The notes beneath the pieces were generated by a model, which had not been told where the DNA came from, ran no database searches, and saw only the letters and a list, made by a program, of their open reading frames with translations. The translations under genes and the position numbers were made by a program. From positions 9,992 to 73,991 of the forward strand of contig DGWI01000049.1 of assembly GCA_002396085.1 (NCBI GenBank): a stretch of DNA of 64,000 bases, given 5' to 3'. Below, piece after piece: positions 43,735 to 52,240 of the stretch. The DNA comes from Porphyromonadaceae bacterium UBA4262 (GTDB taxonomy: Bacteria; Bacteroidota; Bacteroidia; Bacteroidales; Muribaculaceae). Within the stretch, counting starts at the first letter, position 1. Every line of letters starts with the position of its first letter.

Positions 43735-44304
43735 ATGGCTGGTTTTAGGCTCAGACTCAGAGCGTTGCCATTTGATAATCAGGTGTTTAACTATCATCTG
43801 GACGGCGATTTTTTCAACCAGGTTGAGAAAACCGAAGTTCGGAGTGGCAGTGTCGACATCACCCTTCAGGTGACACGAAAGACCGAAAACACCTACATCT
43901 TGCAAATGGCATGCAAGGGATGGCTCGTCATCCCCTGCGACAGGTGTCTGGACGACATGACACTCGACATCGACACCGACTATCGGCTCACAGTGCGACA
44001 CGAGGGAGAACTACTCGATGACAGTCGCGATGGTGTGTTGCTCGTGCCTGAGACATGGAATGAACTGGACATGACCGACCTGATGCGTGACACGGTGTTA
44101 CTGACCATCCCCATCGTGCACTGTCACCCCGAAGGCGAGTGCGACCCCGAGATGATGGCCCATCTCGAAGAGCACTGGACTGACATCGAGCCCGCTGCCG
44201 ACGGAGCATCAGACGAGGTCGAGAAACCACTCGATGATGACAAACCGAGCGATGCAATCGACCCACGGTGGGAAGCATTGCGCAAACTCAAGGATAATAA
44301 CTAA
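43735..44304 (+). CDS. DUF177 / YceD family protein
   Basis: A 189-residue acidic protein. It has the DUF177 pattern with CDRCLDD near residues 62-68 and VHCHPEGECDP near 127-137; these Cys/His pairs may bind a metal. YceD is linked to 23S rRNA maturation and is usually encoded beside rpmF, as here (17 nt upstream). ATG 43735 is used; a TTG four codons earlier is possible. Confidence 0.85.
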   Translation: MAGFRLRLRALPFDNQVFNYHLDGDFFNQVEKTEVRSGSVDITLQVTRKTENTYILQMACKGWLVIPCDRCLDDMTLDIDTDYRLTVRHEGELLDDSRDGVLLVPETWNELDMTDLMRDTVLLTIPIVHCHPEGECDPEMMAHLEEHWTDIEPAADGASDEVEKPLDDDKPSDAIDPRWEALRKLKDNN

Positions 44305-44321
44305 AAAACAATAAAAACGAA

Positions 44322-44507
44322 ATGGCACATCCTAAACGTAGACAATCAAAGACTCGTACAGCCAAGCGTCGCACTCATGACGTGGCTGTGGCTCCAACCA
44401 TTGCACAGTGCAGCAACTGTGGCGCATGGCATGTTTATCACACTGTTTGCCCCGAGTGCGGATACTATCGTGGCAAGAAGGTGATGGGCGATGAGGCCGC
44501 TGTCTGA
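44322..44507 (+). CDS. rpmF: 50S ribosomal protein L32
   Basis: A 61-residue basic ribosomal protein starting MAHPKRRQSKTRTAKRRTHD. A zinc ribbon is visible: Cys30, Cys33, Cys43, Cys46 in QCSNCG and VCPECGYY. The arrangement yceD-rpmF-fabH is conserved in many bacteria, here followed by era. Confidence 0.98.
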   Translation: MAHPKRRQSKTRTAKRRTHDVAVAPTIAQCSNCGAWHVYHTVCPECGYYRGKKVMGDEAAV

Positions 44508-44634
44508 TAGCAATCTCTATCGCACAATAGTGAAAATTTTGGAGTAAACAACGGCTTATCCTAAATATTGATGCCTCAAAACACATTATTTAGGATATTT
44601 GCTTTTTATAGCGACTTTTAAACAAACTTTGCCA

Positions 44635-45618
44635 ATGCTTTACGCAAGAATATCGGGCCTTGCATCCTATGTGCCCGATGACATTCTGGACAACGAGCAA
44701 CTCTCGCAGATGGTTGACACCAGCGACGAGTGGATTACCACACGTGTGGGCATCAAGGAGCGCCGGGTGCTCAAGAAGCCCGTCGGGTCGAGTTACATGG
44801 GCATCATCACTGTCAACCGATTGCTTGAGCAGACGGGTACCAACCCGGCTGATGTCGACCTGCTCATCTGTGCGACTAGCAATCCTGACTATCGTTTCCC
44901 GTCGACTGCATCAATCATAGCCCACAATTGCGGCATCGAGCAGAAGGCTTATGCCTATGACATCCAAGGTGCCTGCTGCGGATTCCTGATTGCACTGCAG
45001 AGTGCTGCTGCCTATGTGCGCAGTGGCATGTACAAGAAGGTAATCGTTGTCAGTGCCGAGAAGATGACCAGCATGACCAACTATGAGGACCGCACGACGT
45101 GTCCGCTCTTTGGTGACGCTTGCGGCGCTATGCTTGTCGAGCCCACCGAAGATCCCGTTGGCATTATGGACGGCATTTTTCATGTCGATGGCAGTGGCTT
45201 GGAGCATCTGGTCTACAAGGCAGGTGGCTCGGCAATGCCTGCCACACAAGAGACCGTCGCTGCACGCCTGCACTACCTCTATCAGGAGGGCCGTGCCGTC
45301 TATCGCCACGCTGTGATGGACATGCTCACCAGCAGCCAGGACGTGATGAAGCGCAATAACCTCACTGTCGATGACATCCAGTGGTTCATTCCTCACCAGG
45401 CCAATCTGCGCATCATTGAGGCTGTGGGCAGCCGACTGGGCATCGATGAGAAGAAGGTGATGGTCAACATCCAGAATCGCGGAAACACCAGTGCCGCCAC
45501 CATTCCATTGTGCATGGACGAGAAGCGCGATTTGCTCCGCAAGGGTGACAAGCTCATCCTCACCGCCTTCGGTGCCGGATTCACCTGGGGTGCTCTCTAT
45601 GTGATCTGGGACCTCTAA
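44635..45618 (+). CDS. fabH: 3-oxoacyl-ACP synthase III (KAS III)
   Basis: Starts fatty-acid synthesis by condensing an acyl-CoA with malonyl-ACP. The 327-residue protein has the catalytic triad: Cys114 in IQGACCGFLIA, His in FIPHQANLRI and Asn in NRGNTSAAT. ATG 44635 is preferred over 44599 because it gives the conserved ARISGLASYVPDD start. An AAACTTTG sequence ends 3 nt before the ATG and may be a weak -7 box. It follows rpmF by 127 nt. Confidence 0.95.
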   Translation: MLYARISGLASYVPDDILDNEQLSQMVDTSDEWITTRVGIKERRVLKKPVGSSYMGIITVNRLLEQTGTNPADVDLLICATSNPDYRFPSTASIIAHNCGIEQKAYAYDIQGACCGFLIALQSAAAYVRSGMYKKVIVVSAEKMTSMTNYEDRTTCPLFGDACGAMLVEPTEDPVGIMDGIFHVDGSGLEHLVYKAGGSAMPATQETVAARLHYLYQEGRAVYRHAVMDMLTSSQDVMKRNNLTVDDIQWFIPHQANLRIIEAVGSRLGIDEKKVMVNIQNRGNTSAATIPLCMDEKRDLLRKGDKLILTAFGAGFTWGALYVIWDL

Positions 45619-45652
45619 TCAATGCATCGCGCACAATTGATTTGACTAGAAT

Positions 45653-45701
45653 AAGAACATAAGTGCAGAAACTGATGCTCTAGTTTTGCTCTTATGTTCT
45701 T
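45653..45701 (+). terminator. Intrinsic terminator after fabH
   Basis: An 11-bp stem AAGAACATAAG / CTTATGTTCTT (45653-45663 and 45691-45701) with inner pairing (GCAGAAACT with AGTTTTGC) is followed by a T-rich run. It separates the yceD-rpmF-fabH unit from era. Confidence 0.75.
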
Positions 45702-45730
45702 TTGTTTTTATTATATTAAATCGATAAATC

Positions 45731-46630
45731 GTGATCGAAGCCGAGAAGAAACATCGTGCAGGGTTTGTCAACATCGTGGGCAATCCCAATGTGGGCAAGT
45801 CGACACTGAGCAACCGTCTAGTGGGCGAGCGACTGTCCATCATCACCAGCAAGGCACAGACTACGCGCCACCGCATCATGGGCATTGTCAACGGTGATGA
45901 CTACCAAATTGTGTTCAGCGACACGCCTGGCGTGCTCAAGCCCAAGTTTAAGTTGCAAGAGAGCATGCTCGATTTCTCGACTGGCGCATTGGTCGATGCC
46001 GACATCTTGCTCTATGTCACCGATGTCATCGAGTCGCCGACTAAGAATCAGGAGTTCCTGGATAAAGTGGCACGTGAAAAGATTCCCGTCCTGCTGGTTA
46101 TCAACAAGATAGATTTGCTCAAGGGTAACGACGACCTGCTGTTGATCATTGACCGATGGAAGCAACTCTTGCCTCAAGCCGAGGTGTTCCCCACCAGCGC
46201 GACCGAGAACTTCAATGTCGACAACCTGATGTCGCGCATTGTCGAGTTGCTACCCGTGAGCCCGCCTTATTTTGGCAAGGATGCGCTCACCGACCGCAAC
46301 AGCCGTTTTTTTGTCACCGAGATTATCCGCGAGAAGATTCTGCTCACCTACGACAAGGAAGTCCCCTATGCCACGCAGGTCATCGTCGAGAAGTTTGATG
46401 AGACCGACACAAGCATCCACATCATGGCGGTCATCTATGTGGAGCGCGACAGCCAGAAGGGCATCATCATTGGTCGCCAGGGTGTCAAACTCAAGCATGT
46501 GGGCATCGACGCGCGCAAGGACATCGAGCGATTCTTTGAAAAGAAAGTGTTTCTCCAACTCTATGTCAAGGTTGAGCGCGACTGGCGCAACCAGGAGAAT
46601 AAACTCCGTGCCTTCGGCTACATCGACTGA
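45731..46630 (+). CDS. era: GTPase Era
   Basis: Ribosome-associated GTPase that helps mature 16S rRNA and assemble the 30S subunit. The 299-residue protein begins at a GTG (45731). G1 is GNPNVGKS (17-24), G3 is DTPG, G4 is NKID, and the C-terminal KH domain has IIGRQGVKLKHVG. No in-frame ATG lies nearby upstream, and the conserved N-terminal segment fits the GTG. A terminator lies 30 nt before it. Confidence 0.97.
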   Translation: MIEAEKKHRAGFVNIVGNPNVGKSTLSNRLVGERLSIITSKAQTTRHRIMGIVNGDDYQIVFSDTPGVLKPKFKLQESMLDFSTGALVDADILLYVTDVIESPTKNQEFLDKVAREKIPVLLVINKIDLLKGNDDLLLIIDRWKQLLPQAEVFPTSATENFNVDNLMSRIVELLPVSPPYFGKDALTDRNSRFFVTEIIREKILLTYDKEVPYATQVIVEKFDETDTSIHIMAVIYVERDSQKGIIIGRQGVKLKHVGIDARKDIERFFEKKVFLQLYVKVERDWRNQENKLRAFGYID

Positions 46631-46656
46631 GGGCTAGAGCCGAGAATGTCCTTAGA

Positions 46657-46716
46657 ATGAAAATTTTGCTATTCTTTGCGACCATTGTGGCACTGTCATT
46701 GCTGCGATGGTCGTAA
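46657..46716 (+). CDS. Possible 19-residue hydrophobic leader peptide
   Basis: ATG at 46657 opens a 20-codon frame, MKILLFFATIVALSLLRWS-stop, that resembles a short signal sequence. Its stop codon TAA (46714-46716) overlaps the -7 box of the GH43 gene. It lies 26 nt after era. Whether it is translated is unknown; it may be chance. Confidence 0.2.
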   Translation: MKILLFFATIVALSLLRWS

Positions 46717-46721
46717 TTTTG
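46714..46721 (+). promoter_or_regulatory. -7 element immediately before the GH43 gene
   Basis: TAATTTTG ends 4 nt before ATG 46726, placing the predicted +1 on the start codon. Confidence 0.5.
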
Positions 46722-46725
46722 CACC

Positions 46726-47667
46726 ATGAAAAATCTGCATCATCTCATGGCGATAGCTGCGTTGGCGGTCCTGTCAACCGCTTGTCGCAGTAGCAAGGTT
46801 GAACTTGGGCCTAATCCGTTCATCACGCACATGTACACTGCCGACCCATCAGGGCACGTCTGGGCCGATGGCCGATTGTACGTTTATCCATCGCACGACA
46901 TTGATCCGCCTCGTGGTTGCGACCTGATGGATCAGTATCATGTGTTCTCGAGTGCCGACCTCAAGCACTGGACCGACCACGGCGAGATTCTGCGGGCCAG
47001 TGATGTGCCCTGGGGCAGACCCGAGGGAGGATTCATGTGGGCACCCGACTGCGCCTTTAAGAATGGCAAGTACTATTTCTACTTCCCGCACCCCAGCGAG
47101 AGCAACGTAGCGCCGTCATGGAAGGTGGGCGTAGCCATCAGCGACAAGCCTGACCGTGACTTCGTCGTCATGGAGCATCCCATGCAGGGAGTGGGCGGAT
47201 GGGATCTGATCGACCCCACAGTCTTTGTTGACGATGATGGGCAGGCCTATTTCTATTATGGCGGTGGCAGCAAGTGCTATGGGGCGCCGCTCAACGATGA
47301 CATGGTCACACTGCGTGAGCCATTGCGTGTCATGGAGGGGCTCAACGACTTTCACGAGGGTGCATGGGTTCACAAGTACAATGGCAAGTATTATCTGTCT
47401 TATGCCGACAACAACGAGGGAGCCAACCGCATGCAGTATGCCATGAGCGACTCGCCACTGGGGCCCTGGCAATCAATGGGAGTGTTCCTCGGGCCTCAAA
47501 GTTGTGCCATGACCCACGGCTCCATTGTCCGGTTCAAGGGGCAATGGTATGTCCTCTATCACACCAGCGACTTGTCGAACGGCGAGAACGCCCTGCGCTC
47601 GATCTGCATCGACCCGCTCTATTACAACCCCGACGGCACCATCCAACTCGTTCGCCAGCACCGCTGA
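46726..47667 (+). CDS. GH43-family glycosidase, lipoprotein
   Basis: A 313-residue predicted lipoprotein (lipobox LSTAC, Cys20) with a five-bladed beta-propeller glycosidase domain. NPFITHMYTADPSGHVW (about 30-46) includes the Asp expected as general base; DLIDPTVFVDDDG supplies the pKa-modulating Asp and NDFHEGAWV the acid Glu. GH43 enzymes release arabinose or xylose from plant polysaccharides. There is no SusC/SusD pair nearby, so it is an isolated enzyme rather than part of a visible polysaccharide-utilisation locus. The exact substrate cannot be told. Confidence 0.9.
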   Translation: MKNLHHLMAIAALAVLSTACRSSKVELGPNPFITHMYTADPSGHVWADGRLYVYPSHDIDPPRGCDLMDQYHVFSSADLKHWTDHGEILRASDVPWGRPEGGFMWAPDCAFKNGKYYFYFPHPSESNVAPSWKVGVAISDKPDRDFVVMEHPMQGVGGWDLIDPTVFVDDDGQAYFYYGGGSKCYGAPLNDDMVTLREPLRVMEGLNDFHEGAWVHKYNGKYYLSYADNNEGANRMQYAMSDSPLGPWQSMGVFLGPQSCAMTHGSIVRFKGQWYVLYHTSDLSNGENALRSICIDPLYYNPDGTIQLVRQHR

Positions 47668-47734
47668 TGATACTTTTTATCACCAAACAGTGAATTTCTT
47701 AATTCTTAATTCATAATTCTTAATTAAAAAATCG

Positions 47735-47742
47735 TAACTTTG
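47735..47742 (+). promoter_or_regulatory. -7 element of guaA
   Basis: TAACTTTG, 31 nt before ATG 47774, after AT-rich AATTCTTAATT-type repeats (about 47694-47726). Confidence 0.55.
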
Positions 47743-47773
47743 CACGCTGAAACCATAAACACCCCCTTGCAGC

Positions 47774-49318
47774 ATGCAACAAAAGATTATCATCCTCGAC
47801 TTCGGGTCGCAGACCACCCAACTCATTGGACGGCGGGTGCGCGAACTCGACACCTTCTGCGAAATTCTTCCGTATAACAAGTTTCCCGTTGATGACCCCG
47901 ATGTGATTGGCGTGATTTTGAGCGGGTCGCCCTTCTCGGTGCACGATCCCAAAGCGTTTCAGGTCGACCTCACACAGTTTGTGGGGCGCGTGCCTGTGCT
48001 GGGCATCTGCTATGGTGCACAATACATCGCCCACACAGGTGGTGGGCGTGTTGAGCCAGCCGATAGTCGCGAGTATGGTCGAGCCCATCTCACCACCATC
48101 GACACGCACAACCCCCTCTTTCGCGGTTTCGACCAGGACTCGCAGGTGTGGATGAGCCATGGCGACACCATCACGGCAATCCCTGCTGACTGCCACGTCA
48201 TCGCATCGACTCCTGACGTGCATTTTGCCGCATACGCCAGCGACACCAAGCCGTTGTGGGCTGTGCAGTTCCACCCCGAGGTGTTTCACTCACTACAAGG
48301 CAAACAGTTGCTCAAGAACTTTGTGGTTGATATCTGCGGCAGCAAGCAGTTGTGGAGCCCAGCATCGTTTGTCGAGAGCACTGTGCGTGAACTCAAGGAG
48401 CAACTGGGCAACGACCGCGTTATCTTGGGCTTGAGTGGTGGTGTGGACAGCAGTGTTTGCGCTGTGCTGCTCAATCGTGCCATTGGCGACCGTCTGACCT
48501 GCATCTTTGTGGATCATGGCATGTTGCGCAAGAATGAATTCCAGAAGGTCATGGATGCCTATCAAGGCCTGGGGCTGAATGTCATCGGCGTTGATGCCAG
48601 CGATAAGTTCTTTGCCGACCTGGCGGGTGTGACCGATCCCGAGCAGAAGCGCAAGATTATCGGCCGCGACTTCGTCGAGGTGTTCAATGCCGAGGCACGC
48701 AAGATTACCGATGCCCGTTGGCTGGCTCAAGGCACTATCTATCCCGACCGCATCGAGAGCCTCTCGATCACCGGTATGACCATCAAGAGCCACCACAATG
48801 TGGGCGGTCTGCCCAAGGAGATGCACCTCAAGTTGTGTGAGCCGCTGCAGTGGCTCTTCAAGGACGAGGTGCGCCGTGTGGGTTATCAACTGGGTATGCC
48901 CGAGCGTCTCATCAAGCGTCATCCCTTCCCTGGCCCGGGTCTGGCAGTGCGCATCCTGGGTGACATTACTCGCGAGCGAGTGCGCATCCTGCAGGAGGCC
49001 GACGACATCTACATCGAGAGCATGCTCAACTACGTCTGCGACGATGGCGAACGTCTCTATGACAAGGTGTGGCAGGCTGGTGCGGTGCTGCTGAGCACCG
49101 TGCGCAGTGTGGGCGTGATGGGCGACGAGCGCACCTATGAGCATCCTGTTGCATTGCGTGCTGTGACCAGCACCGATGCCATGACCGCCGACTGGGCTCA
49201 TTTGCCCTACGACTTCTTGGCGCGGGTGAGCAACGAGATTATTAACAAAGTGCGTGGTGTCAACCGCGTCTGCTACGACATCTCCTCAAAACCACCCGCA
49301 ACCATCGAGTGGGAGTAA
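47774..49318 (+). CDS. guaA: GMP synthase (glutamine-hydrolysing)
   Basis: Converts XMP, glutamine and ATP to GMP. The 514-residue protein has the class I glutamine amidotransferase triad: Cys79 in GICYGAQ, His167 and Glu169 in VQFHPEV. The synthetase half begins with the ATP loop SGGVDSS (221-227), and the C-terminal dimerisation part contains RHPFPGPGLAVR. Length is normal. It is convergent with miaA, with a bidirectional terminator between them. Confidence 0.98.
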   Translation: MQQKIIILDFGSQTTQLIGRRVRELDTFCEILPYNKFPVDDPDVIGVILSGSPFSVHDPKAFQVDLTQFVGRVPVLGICYGAQYIAHTGGGRVEPADSREYGRAHLTTIDTHNPLFRGFDQDSQVWMSHGDTITAIPADCHVIASTPDVHFAAYASDTKPLWAVQFHPEVFHSLQGKQLLKNFVVDICGSKQLWSPASFVESTVRELKEQLGNDRVILGLSGGVDSSVCAVLLNRAIGDRLTCIFVDHGMLRKNEFQKVMDAYQGLGLNVIGVDASDKFFADLAGVTDPEQKRKIIGRDFVEVFNAEARKITDARWLAQGTIYPDRIESLSITGMTIKSHHNVGGLPKEMHLKLCEPLQWLFKDEVRRVGYQLGMPERLIKRHPFPGPGLAVRILGDITRERVRILQEADDIYIESMLNYVCDDGERLYDKVWQAGAVLLSTVRSVGVMGDERTYEHPVALRAVTSTDAMTADWAHLPYDFLARVSNEIINKVRGVNRVCYDISSKPPATIEWE

Positions 49319-49340
49319 TTACACTCAACTCACAATGCAC

Positions 49341-49375
49341 AATTGCCGTCTGATTACAACTATCAGGCGGCAATT
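49341..49375. terminator. Bidirectional terminator, guaA and miaA
   Basis: A 14-bp stem AATTGCCGTCTGAT / ATCAGGCGGCAATT (arms 49341-49354 and 49362-49375, one G-T wobble, 7-nt loop) between two convergent genes. Confidence 0.8.
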
Positions 49376-49380
49376 TTCAA

Positions 49381-50256
49381 CTATAAACTTTTAATCGTCA
49401 ACTCTTCAGGTGTCAGCCAGTGGATGTCGGGGTCACGGCGAAACCAGGTGAGTTGCTTCTTGGCATAGACACGAGTGTTCTTCTTGATTCGTTCAATGGC
49501 AGTGGTGCGATCCATCGTGCCATCAAAGTAGGCAAACATTTCTTTCAGCCCCACCGTGTTGAGCGCGTTGAGGTGTCGCAGTGGCAACAATCGGTGTGCC
49601 TCTTCCTCAAGCCCTGCCTCAATCATTGCATCTACGCGCCGATTAATGCGGTCAAATAGTTGTGGTCGCTCCACATTCAGCCCTATCTTGACGATCACAA
49701 AGGGACGTTGCTTTTTCAGCCCTGTGCGCAGGGTGGAATAGGGCACACCTGTCTGGCGGCACACCTCCACAGCATGACACACGCGAACCGTGTTCTTGCG
49801 GTCAATGGTGGCGGCTAGTGTGGGGTCGAGCAATTCCAGTTCGGCTATCAGACTCTCTAGCCCTTGTTCGGCCAGTTGATCCTTGACGGCCTGGCGCACC
49901 TCGGGACTGATGTCGGGCATGTCGTCAATGCCGTTACACACTGCATCGACATACATCATCGAGCCACCGCACAAGATGGCTGTGTCGCACTGCTGCCACA
50001 GTGTTGGTAATAGGGCCATCACGTCTTGCTCATACTGCCAGGCGTTGTAGGTCTCGTGCAACTCCTTGCACGCGACAAAGTGGTGTGGCACACGCGCCAA
50101 CTCGTCGGGCGTGGGTGCTGCAGTGGCAATGGGCATGCCGCGGTACACCTGTCGTGAGTCGGCGTTGATGATGTGGCATTGCAACCTCTCGGCCAGCTCG
50201 ATGGCTGCGGCTGTCTTGCCCACACCGGTGGGTCCTGTGATAACAATCAACTTCAT
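49381..50256 (-). CDS. miaA: tRNA dimethylallyltransferase
   Basis: Adds a dimethylallyl group to A37 of tRNAs that read UNN codons. The 291-residue protein has the P-loop GPTGVGKT (8-15), NADSRQVYRGM (31-41) and the later LNALNTVGLKEMFAYFDG, typical of MiaA. ATG 50256 lies 7 nt after a minus-strand TAACTTTG, so its leader is very short or absent. Confidence 0.97.
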   Translation of the reverse strand: MKLIVITGPTGVGKTAAAIELAERLQCHIINADSRQVYRGMPIATAAPTPDELARVPHHFVACKELHETYNAWQYEQDVMALLPTLWQQCDTAILCGGSMMYVDAVCNGIDDMPDISPEVRQAVKDQLAEQGLESLIAELELLDPTLAATIDRKNTVRVCHAVEVCRQTGVPYSTLRTGLKKQRPFVIVKIGLNVERPQLFDRINRRVDAMIEAGLEEEAHRLLPLRHLNALNTVGLKEMFAYFDGTMDRTTAIERIKKNTRVYAKKQLTWFRRDPDIHWLTPEELTIKSL

Positions 50257-50263
50257 TTGTCGG

Positions 50264-50321
50264 CAAAGTTACACATTTTTCATCATTTTCTAGTTATTGT
50301 CGGCATTATTCACTAACTTTG
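50264..50321. promoter_or_regulatory. Divergent promoters, miaA and AI-2E family transporter
   Basis: A minus-strand TAACTTTG (50264-50271) and a plus-strand TAACTTTG (50314-50321) lie 42 bp apart. The plus leader of about 55 nt contains a small CCCC-GAACAGCAT-GGGG hairpin. Confidence 0.6.
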
Positions 50322-50378
50322 CGGCACAATTTGCCCCGAACAGCATGGGGTGCTACTTAATCTTAGTGTAGGAAACAG

Positions 50379-51509
50379 ATGGAAGATATTAGAGTAAAAA
50401 AATATGATTTCGACCGAGTTGTGCGCATGGTGCTCACTTGCATCACCGTGGTGGTCTTGATTGCCGTTATCAATTATCTCAGCCCAGTACTGTTGCCCTT
50501 CGTTGTGGGCTTCATTCTTGCCTATATGCTCAACCCCTTTGTCGAGTGGGTGCAGCGCGTGACTCACATCAGCAATCGTATGGTGGCTGTCATCTTGTCA
50601 CTGGTGCTGGTCATTGCCAGTTGGGTGTTGGTGGGCTGGCTGCTTATTCCCTACATTGCCGATGAGGTGACCAGCATGACCAAAATGCTGGCACACTATG
50701 CGCAATCATCGTTCAAGATACCCTACATCCCACATGAGGTGCAGGAATATATCCAGAAGTACACCGATGTGAACCAGCTCTCGGCCCTGCTCACCAGAGA
50801 GCAATGGATGAAACTCATCAATCAGGTCGCGACAGGCACATGGAGTTTTGTGGGTGGCACGATGAGTCTGGTTCTTAATCTTGTCTCGTGGTTGATTGTC
50901 CTGCTCTATATGTTCTTTGTTCTCATCGACTACGACAAGATTGCAAAGGGGTTCAAGGGAGCCATACCCAAGCAGTACAGGCGCAAGTCGCTCACCATAT
51001 TACGCGATGTGCAGGATACCATGAGCCGTTACTTCCGTGGACAGGCGCTAGTGTCTTTCTTTGTTGGGGTGATCTTTGCCATCGAGTTTTACATCATTGG
51101 GCTGCCCATGGCCATCGTCTTCGGCCTCTTCATCGGTGTGCTCAACATGATACCCTATCTGCAACTAGTCTCCATACCCATTGCAGCCTTTCTGTGCCTT
51201 GTGGCCAGTGTGTCAACAGGTGGCAGTTTCTGGGTGCTTTTTGGGTGGACAATCGGGGCTTACTGTCTGTGCCAAGTCATTCAAGACCTGGTGTTGGTGC
51301 CTGCTATCATGAAGCAGCAGATGGGGCTTAATCCGGCTATCATCTTCCTGGCACTCTCTATCTGGGGCTACTTGTTGGGCTTGATAGGACTGCTCATCGC
51401 TCTGCCGTTGACCACGCTCATCATCAGTTACTACTGTGAATATGTGCTCAAGCAGCCCAATCCGCTTCATGCTCCCAAAGCTGCCAAAGATAAAAAGAAA
51501 AAGAAATGA
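50379..51509 (+). CDS. AI-2E family transporter
   Basis: A 376-residue inner-membrane protein of the PF01594 family, about eight spans. The start NYLSPVLLPFVVGFILAYMLNPFVEW is typical, as is FGLFIGVLNMIPYLQL in the second half. Family members export autoinducer-2 or act as Na+(Li+)/H+ antiporters; the sequence does not decide. It ends in a Lys-rich tail and overlaps the MgtC gene by the 4-nt ATGA. It is the first gene of a transporter operon. Confidence 0.9.
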   Translation: MEDIRVKKYDFDRVVRMVLTCITVVVLIAVINYLSPVLLPFVVGFILAYMLNPFVEWVQRVTHISNRMVAVILSLVLVIASWVLVGWLLIPYIADEVTSMTKMLAHYAQSSFKIPYIPHEVQEYIQKYTDVNQLSALLTREQWMKLINQVATGTWSFVGGTMSLVLNLVSWLIVLLYMFFVLIDYDKIAKGFKGAIPKQYRRKSLTILRDVQDTMSRYFRGQALVSFFVGVIFAIEFYIIGLPMAIVFGLFIGVLNMIPYLQLVSIPIAAFLCLVASVSTGGSFWVLFGWTIGAYCLCQVIQDLVLVPAIMKQQMGLNPAIIFLALSIWGYLLGLIGLLIALPLTTLIISYYCEYVLKQPNPLHAPKAAKDKKKKK

Positions 51510-52222
51510 CCGAACAGATTTGGAACGATATCCTGAGTGCTGATGTCACCCTGACGGGTGGCATCGTCAAGTTGCTGCTGGCACTCGTGCTGGGAGCCGC
51601 CATCGGCATGGAGCGCCGATATAAAGGGCAGATTGCCGGTATGCGCACCTTTGCACTCATCTGCATGGGCGCGTGCCTGGCCATGCTCATCTCCATCTAC
51701 ATCCCGCAAGAGTACCTGGGGCTGAAGAATGGTGATCCGGGGCGCATCGCTGCACAGGTGGTCAGTGGTGTGGGCTTCTTGGGTGCCGGGGCCATCATAC
51801 AGATGAAAGGCTCGGTGCGAGGGCTCACAACGGCAGCAGGCATTTGGATGACCGCATGTCTGGGACTGGCTGTGGGTGCCGGTATGTTTGTTCTCGCCAT
51901 TGTCGCTACGTTGCTCATCATCATCGTGCTGGTCAATATCGAGCGCATTGAGCGGCACATCAATTTTCAGTGGGAGTCGAGAGTCATCCGTATCAAGGCG
52001 CACGGCATCATCGACGATCTGGAACCTTGCCGGCAAATCATCAGGGACTATGGTGTGCGTGTGAGCGACACGCTGGTGCACTACGACTATGATAACCAAA
52101 CCACGACTGCCAACTTCATGGTGCGCGCCAAGGGCACACTCAATGCGCCGCCTCTGTTCAGTCAATTGCGTGAAGCAGTCGACGCAGTATCGATCACCCT
52201 TACCAACGAGATGAACTTATAA
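51506..52222 (+). CDS. MgtC/SapB family membrane protein
   Basis: A 238-residue protein: five membrane spans in the first 145 residues, with LGAAIGMERRYKGQIAGMRT, GVGFLGAGAIIQ and VRGLTTAAGIW typical of MgtC, then an ACT-like cytoplasmic domain (about 155-235). MgtC proteins adjust ATP synthase activity and help survival in low magnesium. Translation is coupled to the AI-2E gene. The CPA2 antiporter follows after 18 nt. Confidence 0.92.
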   Translation: MTEQIWNDILSADVTLTGGIVKLLLALVLGAAIGMERRYKGQIAGMRTFALICMGACLAMLISIYIPQEYLGLKNGDPGRIAAQVVSGVGFLGAGAIIQMKGSVRGLTTAAGIWMTACLGLAVGAGMFVLAIVATLLIIIVLVNIERIERHINFQWESRVIRIKAHGIIDDLEPCRQIIRDYGVRVSDTLVHYDYDNQTTTANFMVRAKGTLNAPPLFSQLREAVDAVSITLTNEMNL

Positions 52223-52240
52223 CTACTAAAATTTTTCATT

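Noticed and set aside
46726..47667. Polysaccharide-utilisation locus around GH43
   Set aside because: No SusC/SusD pair, HTCS or ECF regulator is adjacent; the neighbours are era and guaA.
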